Assembly: GCA_964453435.1 (NCBI GenBank)
Contig: CAYVQZ010000053.1
Span: 1 to 36,476 of the forward strand
Reading direction: 5' to 3'
Length of the DNA stretch: 36,476 nucleotides
Origin: CAYVQZ01 sp964453435
GTDB taxonomy: Bacteria; Abyssobacteria; SURF-5
The notes below the pieces were generated by a model. That model was not told the DNA's origin. It worked only from the letters and a program-made list of their open reading frames with translations, and ran no database searches. Each line of letters opens with the position of its first letter. The stretch's first letter is position 1. The position numbers and the translations under genes are program-made. This document shows positions 15,965 through 24,036 of the stretch, one piece after another.

Positions 15965-16559
15965 ATGTTGCCTGAGTTCTTCAGGATGAATTACGCGAAC
16001 GACCCTCGTTGAGCGCAGCGGAGAATATCTCTTTTCCCCCTTCGTGTCCTTCGTGTAATTCGGGGCACTGGTGTTCCGAGATAATGTCTGTCATTCCTCC
16101 TGCCCCTTTTTTTCGTTGGGGCGCGCGGCCGTGCGCCTGACTCATTCCACCCATCAATGTGTAGGCGCCAATCCATTGACACACGGTTTCGCCTCCCCCT
16201 TCAGAAAAAAGGGAGATTCTGTGCGGCGTTAAATTTTTTGCCTTCCTTGTGTGTCCTCGGCGTCCCGGGGTGAAATCCGCGGTTGAGAAAATGGAGCACG
16301 AATTTGACGAATTGGACGAATGCAAAAGAGAGAGATTCCTTTAATCCGTGCGAATCCGCGGCTCCAAAACTTCCTCTGCTTTTCTTTGCGCTCTTAACAC
16401 TTTTGCGGTTCAATGAGTCTTTTTCTGGATTCCCGTTTTCACGGGAATGGCAGAGCGAGGCGGGAATGGGTCTGCGGTCCATTAAAACTTTTCCGGGATT
16501 CAATCGTTTATTCAAACAGGACGGTCATGGTTCCCCCAACCTCGGAAAGGAGAATGACA
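15965..16559. repeat. Intergenic region with dispersed-repeat remnants
   Basis: About 600 bp without a supported gene. Around 15998-16013 it carries CGTTGAGCGCAGCG, the reverse complement of part of the REP-like unit at 26841-26860. At 16370-16450 it has TGCTTTTCTTTGCG, TTTGCGGTTCAAT and a perfect hairpin ATTCCCGT-TTTC-ACGGGAAT (16429-16448). The same modules occur in the opposite orientation at 21067-21240. A weak stem CCTGA/TCAGG follows the fdhA stop (15970-15984). The open frame reaching upstream of the next gene through this region starts without a ribosome site. Confidence 0.55.
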
Positions 16560-17966
16560 ATGAGAAAGCTGATGATTGTTCTTGTCGCGGCAATTTGTCT
16601 TCCGATTGCCGCCGCGCTGGCGGGTGTGAATGCGGCCGTGCCCGGGACGGGCATCACGCCGCTCAGGCCGCTGTTCCCACCGCCACAGAATCCCGTTCAG
16701 TCCGGCGGACCTGTCCGTATGTCGTGCGCGCTGAGCAACACGCACATCCTGCAAGGGGCCGGCGGCGAGGTTTTCCTGCAGATTGTTCTCGGGGCGGACA
16801 GTGTCGCGCCGGCGCGCAGATTGCCCATGAACCTGGCGCTCGTCATCGACCGGAGCGGCTCGATGGCCTCGCAGAACAAGCTCGGGTTCGCAAAGAGAGC
16901 GGCGGAGTTCCTCGTCAATAATTTGGCGCCGGATGACAGGGTCGCCCTCGTGGTCTACGACGACAACGCGGCCGTTCTTCAGCCTTCGGTGCGAATCGCC
17001 GAGAAAGGAGAGCTGCTGGCGGCCATCGAGGCGATACGTCCGGGCGGGTCCACGAATCTTAGCGGGGGCATGCTCGCGGGAATCGCCCAGGTGAGTAAGT
17101 TCCTGGCGGAGGAGCAGATTAACCGGGTTCTCCTGCTGTCGGACGGACTCGCAAACCGGGGCGTTGTCGAGCCGGCGAGGCTGAACGAATTTGCCCGCGA
17201 GGCGTCGTCACATGGTATCGCGATTACGACGCTCGGCGTCGGGACCGACTACAACGAGGACCTGATGCTGGAACTGGCCGAGTATTCGGGCGGCAATTAC
17301 TATTACATCGCCAGCGCCGACTCAATGCCGGACATCTTTCGGAACGAGCTCGACGAGCTTCTGCAGGTGGTTGCGCAGAATCCTTCCTTGAGCATCGAGC
17401 TCTCGCCCGGCGTGGCGTTGAACGATATCGAGGGATACAAGTACGAGCGCGCCGGGAACACGGTCACGGTGTTGCTCGGCGACATATACTCCGGCGAACA
17501 GAGAAAGGTGGTTGCGCGCTTGACCGTGCCGACCTCCGGGACGGAGCGTCTGGATGTCGCGAAGGTGAAGCTGAGCTACCACGATGTCGAACGGTCCGGC
17601 AGCGCTAGTGTGGCCGCCGCCGTGAAGGCCACGATAACGCCGGACGAAGACAAGGTTGCAAAGAGCAAAAATCGGGATGTGCTCGAGAAGGTCGAGTCGA
17701 ACAAGGCGGCGGGCGCGCTCGAAAGGGCCATTCGATTCTTCGAGTCGGGCCGCAAGGCCGAGGCCCAGCACGTTCTTCGGGAACAGATTGAAGCCTCGAG
17801 CACGGTGAACGAATCGTATTTCCGGAGCGACGACCTCGATGAGCAGATTCGGGCGATGGGCGACGCGCTCTCGACGCTGAGCGCGCCGGTGGCCGCCGAC
17901 AGCAGCGAGGGAAAAGATTTTCGGAAGCGGCAGAAGGTGAACGCTTACATGTATATGCAGCGCTGA
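16560..17966 (+). CDS. Exported von Willebrand factor A-domain protein
   Basis: Envelope protein of 468 residues with a clear Sec signal (MRKLMIVLVAAICLPIAAALA) and a VWA metal-binding domain. The MIDAS residues are D97, S99 and S101 in DRSGS, T165 in GGSTNLSGG and D195 in LLLSDG. VWA domains usually mediate metal-dependent protein binding. After about residue 275 come a beta-rich segment and a charged helical C-terminus that resembles the tail of YfbK-like proteins. The ATG at 16560 has AAGGAG 7 nt upstream and starts exactly at the signal; the frame runs 49 codons further upstream into repeat-derived DNA. It is followed 25 nt later by a membrane protein and then a PspA gene in the same direction, which suggests a role in envelope maintenance. 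Partners are unknown. Confidence 0.9.
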   Translation: MRKLMIVLVAAICLPIAAALAGVNAAVPGTGITPLRPLFPPPQNPVQSGGPVRMSCALSNTHILQGAGGEVFLQIVLGADSVAPARRLPMNLALVIDRSGSMASQNKLGFAKRAAEFLVNNLAPDDRVALVVYDDNAAVLQPSVRIAEKGELLAAIEAIRPGGSTNLSGGMLAGIAQVSKFLAEEQINRVLLLSDGLANRGVVEPARLNEFAREASSHGIAITTLGVGTDYNEDLMLELAEYSGGNYYYIASADSMPDIFRNELDELLQVVAQNPSLSIELSPGVALNDIEGYKYERAGNTVTVLLGDIYSGEQRKVVARLTVPTSGTERLDVAKVKLSYHDVERSGSASVAAAVKATITPDEDKVAKSKNRDVLEKVESNKAAGALERAIRFFESGRKAEAQHVLREQIEASSTVNESYFRSDDLDEQIRAMGDALSTLSAPVAADSSEGKDFRKRQKVNAYMYMQR

Positions 17967-17991
17967 GGGAAGTTCGGAAGAGGACCCGAAC

Positions 17992-18978
17992 ATGGGACTT
18001 TACAGAGTCGAAATCGAACCGCAATTCGATAAGGAACTCGCGGCCGCGGCGGCGAGCGGCTCGCTCGCAGCCGCCGCGGGCCTGATTGCGTCGGTCCTGA
18101 GTCATGAGATCGCTTTCATATGCGCTCCCCTTATTTTTTCGGTCGCGCTGGCAACGAGACTCGGCCTCGGGGGTCAATCCCGGCTGAGGCTGGCGGCCGG
18201 GTTCGCCGCCGGAATCCTCTCGGCGCTTGCGCTCGTGGCGTTTTCTACCCGCTACGCCGTATTCGCCGCGATGCTGTGCGGGTGTTTGGTGAACGCCCCC
18301 GCGCTGGTTGACTTCGGCGGCGAGAAGGAGCGAATTCGGGCGCTCGTTTGCTCGACCCTGTCGGGCTATGGCGCGTCGCTCGTCTATGCATGGGTCTGTC
18401 GAACCGGAGCTCTGGGCTCCTTGTTCCCGAGCAGTGTTATTCAAATGCTCGGCGGGGCCGCCTTCGGTTTCGTGGCGGCGGCGGGGCTGCTCCCGCTATT
18501 TGCGACCGTGCGAAAAGACGGAGTCGAGCAGACATTCAGGCGTATCGAGAAACGGCTGACGCGGAAATGGAGAGAAAACGCAGAGCAAGTGCTCGAGCGG
18601 TACCGGCGGATTTCGGCGTTTGTCGATACCCGGCCTCACATGCCGGAGGAACTTGTCGGAGAGTTACGTGACGCAACCGAATCGGCCTCGTTGAAGGCGC
18701 TCCGGTTGATTGGGCTTTTGCATCGTGAGAAACGCGGATATGAAACCGACGGGTCGTCTATCCGAAATGAAATTGGAGCGACCACACAAGTAGTGGACGA
18801 TAGAAAGGAGGATAGATTGGCAAAAGAGATCGCGCGGTGCATAGATTTTCTAGACCGTATTGACCTCGACGTGACCGCGATGGAATTTCCGGAGGCGGGC
18901 AACGAGGATTATGTCGAGCGGGTCACGCGTCTTATCGACCTGCTCGGCGCGAAACCTGTTCGGGAGCGGGCCTGGTAA
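17992..18978 (+). CDS. Integral membrane protein of unknown function, in VWA-PspA cassette
   Basis: 328 residues. After a short polar N-terminus there are about five or six hydrophobic segments between residues 22 and 175: an alanine-rich pair around 25-57, a pair near 62-102, one near 115-135 and one near 150-170. A hydrophilic, charged and probably helical C-terminal domain of about 150 residues follows, likely cytosolic. I do not recognise the family. It sits 25 nt after the VWA gene and 39 nt before the PspA-like gene, so the three are probably one transcript. A plausible inference is that it anchors the VWA protein outside and PspA inside at the membrane, but no motif shows this. Confidence 0.85.
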   Translation: MGLYRVEIEPQFDKELAAAAASGSLAAAAGLIASVLSHEIAFICAPLIFSVALATRLGLGGQSRLRLAAGFAAGILSALALVAFSTRYAVFAAMLCGCLVNAPALVDFGGEKERIRALVCSTLSGYGASLVYAWVCRTGALGSLFPSSVIQMLGGAAFGFVAAAGLLPLFATVRKDGVEQTFRRIEKRLTRKWRENAEQVLERYRRISAFVDTRPHMPEELVGELRDATESASLKALRLIGLLHREKRGYETDGSSIRNEIGATTQVVDDRKEDRLAKEIARCIDFLDRIDLDVTAMEFPEAGNEDYVERVTRLIDLLGAKPVRERAW

Positions 18979-19017
18979 GTTGAAAAAGGGCCACTTATTC
19001 TCAGGGAGGACAATACA

Positions 19018-19728
19018 ATGAAAGCTGTCAGAAGATTGAAAAACATCGTAAGAGCGAACACGAACGCGCTGCTCGAAAAAATGGAGAACCCGGAAAAAGC
19101 CCTGAAACAATCGATCACGGACATGCATGACAACCTCCGCCAAGCTAAATTGCAAATAGGAAATGCGCTCGCGGCGGAGAAGAGGCTCGAACGAATGCTT
19201 CACACTCATGAAGCGGAAGCCGGGCGACTTCGCGGGCAGGCGGCGACGCTGCTAAAAGAGGGTCGGGAGGCCGAGGCGAAGGAACTTCTGCGCCACCGTC
19301 TGAATCATCTCGAAAGAGCCGATTCATTGCAGGAACAGTTGAACAGGCAGACAGAAGGAACAACGCTTTTGAAGCAAGCGCTTGAAGCGCTGGAGGCCAA
19401 AGTGTTGGAGGCTCGTCGCCAAAGGGAATTCCTGGTTGCCCGGCGAAAACTCGCGGAGGCCAAAAAAGCTATCCACGAGTCCATTTCGGGCGTCACCGAG
19501 AAGAACGCCTTCTCCGATATGACCGCATTCGAAGCGTACGACAATGTTGTTGAGCATGTTTTGTCGGCAGAGACCGAGGCGGATGCCGTCGCTGAGGTAA
19601 GCATGCTCGGCGCCGGAGACATCGTTGGTGACGCCACAGGCCGGTGGAGCGAAATATCAGTCGAATCGAAGGTCGAGGACGAACTCAGACAATTGAAGCG
19701 TGACATAGAAGAATCCGGCGCAAGGTAG
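19018..19728 (+). CDS. PspA/Vipp1 (IM30) family protein
   Basis: Bacterial ESCRT-III-like protein of 236 residues that would bind and stabilise or remodel the inner membrane. It is almost wholly helical coiled coil. The N-terminus is basic and amphipathic (MKAVRRLKNIVRANTNALLEKM), followed by the family signature ENPEKALKQSI. Long helices rich in A, E, K, R and L run to about residue 155, then a more variable C-terminal part. AGGGAGGA lies upstream of the ATG. Unlike enterobacterial psp loci there is no PspF or PspBC nearby; the neighbours are a multi-spanning membrane protein and an exported VWA protein. Followed by a GC-rich hairpin without T-tract (GCGGC-GCGT-GCCGC, near 19762). Confidence 0.92.
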   Translation: MKAVRRLKNIVRANTNALLEKMENPEKALKQSITDMHDNLRQAKLQIGNALAAEKRLERMLHTHEAEAGRLRGQAATLLKEGREAEAKELLRHRLNHLERADSLQEQLNRQTEGTTLLKQALEALEAKVLEARRQREFLVARRKLAEAKKAIHESISGVTEKNAFSDMTAFEAYDNVVEHVLSAETEADAVAEVSMLGAGDIVGDATGRWSEISVESKVEDELRQLKRDIEESGAR

Positions 19729-19822
19729 AGCTTGGCCCCCCATGCTCCCCCTGCGGTGCGGCGCGTGCCGCCGCTGTGTGGCCCCACGCGCCAGCGCGGA
19801 ACATTTCTGTTCGGAAAAATCC

Positions 19823-19852
19823 TTGACCCGACTTGTCGCTTTCTGGTACCAT
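19823..19852 (+). promoter_or_regulatory. Possible sigma-70 promoter upstream of fucose synthase gene
   Basis: TTGACC (19823-19828) and TACCAT (19847-19852) are 18 bp apart, matching 5 of 6 and 4 of 6 consensus bases. It would give a leader of about 155 nt before the ATG at 20016. This is the only candidate I found in this 287-bp gap. Confidence 0.4.
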
Positions 19853-20015
19853 TTGGCAGGCTTCAAGCGCGGAGGCGCTCGCTGCGCTTCCACGGTGAAT
19901 CGCATGATGTCTTTCTCGATAATGCCATTCGATGCGGACGATACATAGAAGCAGTGATTCGCTGCGCAATCAATGGCATTTCATGCCGCGCGTCTGCGCC
20001 GGGGGGCGATTGCCG

Positions 20016-20966
20016 ATGGGATTCTTTGAGTCGAAACGGGTGGTGGTAACGGGGGGAGCGGGCTTTCTTGGGCTGTATGTGGTGGAGAAGCTCCGCGAGG
20101 CGAACTGCAAAGAAGTGTTCGCGCCGAGGAGCGAGCAATTCGACCTGACGAGAGAGGCGGACATTATGCGTCTCCTGGACAAGGCGAACCCCGATATCAT
20201 CATTCATCTGGCGGCAGTTGTGGGCGGCATTGGCGCAAACCGCAAATATCCGGGCACATTCTTCTACAAGAATCTGATCATGGGTGTTCAGTTGATGGAG
20301 CAGGCGCGTCTCCGCGGCGTATCGAAATTTGTTTCGGCCGGCACGATTTGCTCGTACCCGAAATTCACTCCCGTTCCATTCAAGGAAGACGATATCTGGA
20401 ACGGTTATCCCGAGGAGACCAACGCCCCGTATGGCCTTGCTAAAAAGATGCTGCTCGTTCAATCCCAGGCGTATCGCGATGAGTTCGACTTCAACGCCAT
20501 TAATCCCATGCTGGTCAATTTGTACGGCCCCGGCGACAATTTCGACCCGGAAACGTCGCACGTCATACCCGCCCTCATTCTGAAATGTGTCGAAGCCGTC
20601 GAGGCGAAGAAGGACTCCATAGAAGTGTGGGGCACCGGCAAAGCGACGCGCGAGTTTCTCTATGTGGAAGACGCCGCCGAGGCGATCGTGCTGGTGACCG
20701 AGAAATGGAACAGTCCCGAACCCGTGAACATAGGAACGGGAAAAGAGATACCGATCAAGAATCTCGTGGAGTTAATCGCGCGACTCTGCGGGTTCAAGGG
20801 AAAAATCATCTGGGATACATCGAAGCCCGATGGGCAGCCGCGGCGATGCCTCGACGTCTCGAAAGCCGGGGATAGACTCGGCTTTCACGCTCGGATGGAC
20901 TTGGAGGCCGGTCTCAGACGCACGATTGACTGGTATCGCGCTCACCGGCTGGGCTCCGCCGTGTAA
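20016..20966 (+). CDS. fcl: GDP-L-fucose synthase (SDR epimerase/reductase)
   Basis: Converts GDP-4-keto-6-deoxy-mannose to GDP-L-fucose with NADPH, supplying fucose for surface glycans. The 316 residues form an extended short-chain dehydrogenase. The Rossmann motif is GGAGFLG (13-19). The catalytic pair is Y139 and K143 in APYGLAKKM, with S107 in the AGTICSYPK loop. The family-typical segments VNLYGPGDNFDPETSHVIPALI and CSYPKFTPVPFKE distinguish it from other NDP-sugar epimerases. The ATG at 20016 has a G-rich ribosome site 9 nt upstream and begins just before the Rossmann fold; the frame is open 28 codons further up. No GDP-mannose dehydratase is in the window, so the substrate must be made elsewhere. 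Confidence 0.88.
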   Translation: MGFFESKRVVVTGGAGFLGLYVVEKLREANCKEVFAPRSEQFDLTREADIMRLLDKANPDIIIHLAAVVGGIGANRKYPGTFFYKNLIMGVQLMEQARLRGVSKFVSAGTICSYPKFTPVPFKEDDIWNGYPEETNAPYGLAKKMLLVQSQAYRDEFDFNAINPMLVNLYGPGDNFDPETSHVIPALILKCVEAVEAKKDSIEVWGTGKATREFLYVEDAAEAIVLVTEKWNSPEPVNIGTGKEIPIKNLVELIARLCGFKGKIIWDTSKPDGQPRRCLDVSKAGDRLGFHARMDLEAGLRRTIDWYRAHRLGSAV

Positions 20967-21402
20967 TCCGATTTTTCCGCCTCTGACCACCTGCCTGTCA
21001 TCCAGGAAACCGTTTCTTTCCGATATCCAAAGGCTGACATGGGATGCGCGGATTTTTCCCCCGTCATTCCCGTGAAGACGGGAAACCAGAGAAAGGCTCT
21101 TTCAACCGCAAAGAGAGCAAGGCAAACCCGGGAACCGTGGATGAACGCAAATGGACGCGGATAAAATACAATCGGCCACATAGACGACAAATGCATGATT
21201 GAACCGCAAAGGCGCGAAGGTCGCAAAGAAAAGCAAGAGAACTTCTGTAACCACGAATTCACACCGACTTTGACGGATTAAGAGGGCCGGGGCTCGTTTG
21301 TGGCAACCAACCACGGAGACACGCCTCGGCGAGTACTTGTTGCAAAGGGCCGTGTTGTTGCGTATCATTATAATATTATATCGTTATGGCATTTAATTCA
21401 AA
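20967..21402. repeat. Intergenic region with dispersed repeat modules (inverted copy)
   Basis: No gene supported. The hairpin TTCCCGT-GAAG-ACGGGAA (21067-21084) and the AACCGCAAAG-type modules near 21105 and 21214 are reverse-complement relatives of the sequence at 16385-16450; a shorter relative is at 34230-34270. Such CTTTGCGGTT-type modules look like remnants of a dispersed intergenic element. An AT-rich tract follows near 21365-21400, with a possible extra promoter TTGCAA-17 bp-TATCAT starting near 21338. Confidence 0.5.
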
Positions 21403-21436
21403 TTTCAAGACCTGAACCCACTTCAGGGGTTTGAAA
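21403..21436. promoter_or_regulatory. Interrupted dyad overlapping the -35 box, candidate operator
   Basis: TTTCAA (21403-21408) and CCTGAA (21411-21416) are mirrored by TTCAGG (21422-21427) and TTGAAA (21431-21436), making a two-step inverted repeat about a 5-bp centre. The right arm is the -35 hexamer of the promoter at 21431-21459. A protein bound here would affect that promoter. No regulator gene is adjacent. Confidence 0.4.
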
Positions 21437-21459
21437 CTGACGGGTGGCATGCGTATAAT
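21431..21459 (+). promoter_or_regulatory. Strong sigma-70-type promoter
   Basis: TTGAAA (21431-21436) and TATAAT (21454-21459) are separated by exactly 17 bp, matching 5 of 6 and 6 of 6 consensus bases. The start would be near 21466, giving a leader of about 35 nt before the GTG at 21501. This is the best promoter match in the window. Confidence 0.75.
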
Positions 21460-21500
21460 AGCACGAGTTTTGTCGCCGGGGTTGTTCAGGGGAAGGCCAA

Positions 21501-22964
21501 GTGGATAAAGAAAAGCTTGCCGCGTATTTCGATTCGATGGCCGAGGCGCGCGATGAATGGAAGCAGAAAAACAGGTATTACTATTCCGAACTCGAAAGAA
21601 TATGCTCTCGGTTTATCCCTCCCCGCAAGAACGTGCTCGAGGTCGGTTGCGGCGCCGGAGACCTGTTGAACAGCGTCAGGCCGTCCCGCGGCCTTGGTAT
21701 CGACCTGAGCGCAGGAATGGTTTCGGTTGCCGCTCAAAAATATCCCCATTTGGAGTTCCGCCAGGGCGACGTCGAGCAACTCGCTATCGACGAGAAATTT
21801 GACTACATCATAATGTCGGACCTCATCGGTTTCCTGACCGACATCTGGCAGGCGCTTACCGAGTTGCACAAAGTCTGTGGGCCTGACACAACTGTTGTAA
21901 TTACTCAGTACAACTTCCTGTGGGAGCCTGTGCTGAAAGCGGGTGAACGGTTTGGTCTGAAGATGCCGCAGCAACACCAGAATTGGCTTGCGTTTCCCGA
22001 TTTGAAAAACCTTTTGAACCTGACGGGCTACCATGTGGCGCGGGAGGAGTTTCATCTTCTCCTGCCGAAAAAAGTTCCCGTCCTTTCCACACTTTTCAAC
22101 GAGTATGTGGCGCATCTGCCCGGGCTCCACCATCTGTGCCTGCTGGAAGTGCTCGAAGTGCGGCCGCTGCCGCATCCGCGCCCGGGGCAGGAGCGCTCCT
22201 GTTCCGTCATCATCCCGACACGGAACGAGGCCGGCAACATCGAGGGATGCGTCGAGCGAACTCCGGAGATAGGGACGCATACCGAACTCATATTCGTGGA
22301 TGGAGAGTCGACGGACGGGACGGTCGAGAAGGTAGAGGAAATGATCGAGCGGTACAGGGGAAGGCGAGAGATTCGCCTGATTCGGCAAACGCCGGTGGCA
22401 GGAAAAGGAGACGCCGTGCGGCGGGGATTCGATGCGGCAACGGGGGAAATCCTGATGATTCTTGATTCCGACCTGACCGTGCCACCCGAAGACCTGCCGA
22501 AATTCTATACGCCCCTGGTCGAAGGAACAGCCGAATTTGTGAACGGCTCGCGGCTTGTATACCCCATGGAAAGGGAAGCGATGCGGTTCCTCAACATCAT
22601 CGCGAACAAGCTCTTCAGTTACGTGTTCTCATGGTTGCTCGAACAACGCATAACCGATACGTTGTGCGGCACGAAGGTCCTCTTCATGAAGGACTACAAA
22701 CGGATAGCGGCAAACCGCGAGTTTTTCGGCGATTTCGACCCATTTGGCGATTTCGACCTGCTGTTCGGGGCCGCTCGTCTGGACCTGAAAATTGCGGAGA
22801 TGCCGGTTCGCTACCGGGCTCGCACGTATGGCGACATAAAAATAGAGCGGTTCAAGCACGGGTGGCTTCTCCTGAAAATGACCGTTGTCGCGTTCCGAAA
22901 ACTTAAGTTTGTTCGCTGGCGAGAGTCGGTCCGCCACTTCTTCAGGTTATTCAAAACCGGCTGA
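21501..22964 (+). CDS. Fusion of SAM-dependent methyltransferase and family 2 glycosyltransferase
   Basis: 487 residues with two catalytic halves. Residues 1 to about 215 are a class I methyltransferase: motif I VLEVGCGAGDLL from about 44, the acidic GIDLSAGM strand and the GDVEQL loop. Residues from about 233 are a GT-A glycosyltransferase of the dolichol-phosphate-mannose-synthase type: SVIIPTRNEAGNIEGCVE, a VDGESTDGT loop, GKGDAVRRGFDAA, the metal-binding LDSDLTVPPED near 320, and RITDTLCGTK. No membrane helices follow, so it should be cytosolic or peripheral. Likely substrates are polyprenyl-phosphate and a nucleotide sugar, unproven. The GTG start has GGGGAAGG about 4 nt upstream. The oxidoreductase gene follows 14 nt later. 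No internal stop or frameshift separates the halves. Confidence 0.9.
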   Translation: MDKEKLAAYFDSMAEARDEWKQKNRYYYSELERICSRFIPPRKNVLEVGCGAGDLLNSVRPSRGLGIDLSAGMVSVAAQKYPHLEFRQGDVEQLAIDEKFDYIIMSDLIGFLTDIWQALTELHKVCGPDTTVVITQYNFLWEPVLKAGERFGLKMPQQHQNWLAFPDLKNLLNLTGYHVAREEFHLLLPKKVPVLSTLFNEYVAHLPGLHHLCLLEVLEVRPLPHPRPGQERSCSVIIPTRNEAGNIEGCVERTPEIGTHTELIFVDGESTDGTVEKVEEMIERYRGRREIRLIRQTPVAGKGDAVRRGFDAATGEILMILDSDLTVPPEDLPKFYTPLVEGTAEFVNGSRLVYPMEREAMRFLNIIANKLFSYVFSWLLEQRITDTLCGTKVLFMKDYKRIAANREFFGDFDPFGDFDLLFGAARLDLKIAEMPVRYRARTYGDIKIERFKHGWLLLKMTVVAFRKLKFVRWRESVRHFFRLFKTG

Positions 22965-22978
22965 GGAGACACGGCGCA

Positions 22979-24034
22979 ATGGCAAAAGTGCGAGTGGGAG
23001 TAATCGGCTGCGGCGTAATCGCCGACCTGACGGTCTGGGGTTACCGCGAGGACGAACGCGTCGAAATCGTTGCCACGTGCGATTCCGAGGTCCAAAAGGC
23101 CCGGGCGAAGGCCGAACTATGGGGAGCGAAACGGTGGACCGCCGACTATCGCGAGGTTTTGGTTGCGGACGACATTGACGCCGTCGAGATTATTACTCCT
23201 CACCACTTGCATTGCCCGATGGCAATCGAGGCGGCGCGGGCCGGAAAGCACATATCCGTCCAAAAACCCATGGCGCGAAATGTTTCCGAAGCGCGCGCGA
23301 TGATCGAGGCCGCCGAAAAGGCAAACGTTGCGCTCCGCGTGAACGACCCCTTCATCTTCTATCCGCCCATAACGAGAGCAAAGGAATTGATCGACGCGGG
23401 CGAGATCGGGACTCCCAGCATGATTCGCGTGCGCACGACCGTGGGCAGCATGGAGTGCGGCTGGTTCGTTGACCCGCAAGCGTGGACGTGGCGATTCGAC
23501 CACGAGCGAAGCGGCGGCGGTAACATGCTCGACGACATGCATCACAAGTTCGCCGTCGCGCTCTTTCTCGGCGGCGACGTGGAGAAGGTTTCCGCTTTCA
23601 TCGAGAACCGTGATTTTTTTGTGGACGCCCCGGCTACGGTGATGTGGAAATACAAGTCCGATCAGCGGTACGGCGTCATGGAGTGTGTCCACGCGAGCGA
23701 CCTCTACATCAAGGCCAAATACTACTCATGCGAGGAACGGTTCGAAGTCACCGGCTCCCGCGGGATTCTGTGGGTCACCCGGTGCACGGCCCAACTGATG
23801 GACATTCCGCCCCTCGTCATGTATCGCGACGGCGAGACGCGCTGCTTCAATGACATTCCGGCCGAATGGGAGGAAGGTTTCAAAGGCTCGAACAGGCATT
23901 TCATCGACAGCCTGCTCGAGGGGACGACCGCGCGCCTGACCGGCGAGGAGGCCATCAGGGTGATGCAGTTTGCTCTCTCGACGTACGCTTCCGATGATGC
24001 GCAGGCTGCGGTGCGGCCGGACGACATCGAATAG
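22979..24034 (+). CDS. Gfo/Idh/MocA-family oxidoreductase
   Basis: NAD(P)-dependent dehydrogenase of 351 residues, most likely acting on a sugar or nucleotide sugar given its neighbours. The N-terminal Rossmann domain has VGVIGCGVIADLTVWGY (about 5-21). The usual EKP catalytic strand reads VQKPMARNVSEA, keeping the lysine. The C-terminal alpha/beta domain contains GGGNMLDDMHHKFAVALFLGGDV, typical of the family. It follows the methyltransferase-glycosyltransferase gene by 14 nt and is probably co-transcribed with it. GAGGAG lies about 10 nt before the ATG. Its stop codon is only 2 nt from the stop of the convergent YfhO-type gene, with no terminator visible between. Confidence 0.9.
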   Translation: MAKVRVGVIGCGVIADLTVWGYREDERVEIVATCDSEVQKARAKAELWGAKRWTADYREVLVADDIDAVEIITPHHLHCPMAIEAARAGKHISVQKPMARNVSEARAMIEAAEKANVALRVNDPFIFYPPITRAKELIDAGEIGTPSMIRVRTTVGSMECGWFVDPQAWTWRFDHERSGGGNMLDDMHHKFAVALFLGGDVEKVSAFIENRDFFVDAPATVMWKYKSDQRYGVMECVHASDLYIKAKYYSCEERFEVTGSRGILWVTRCTAQLMDIPPLVMYRDGETRCFNDIPAEWEEGFKGSNRHFIDSLLEGTTARLTGEEAIRVMQFALSTYASDDAQAAVRPDDIE

Positions 24035-24036
24035 GG

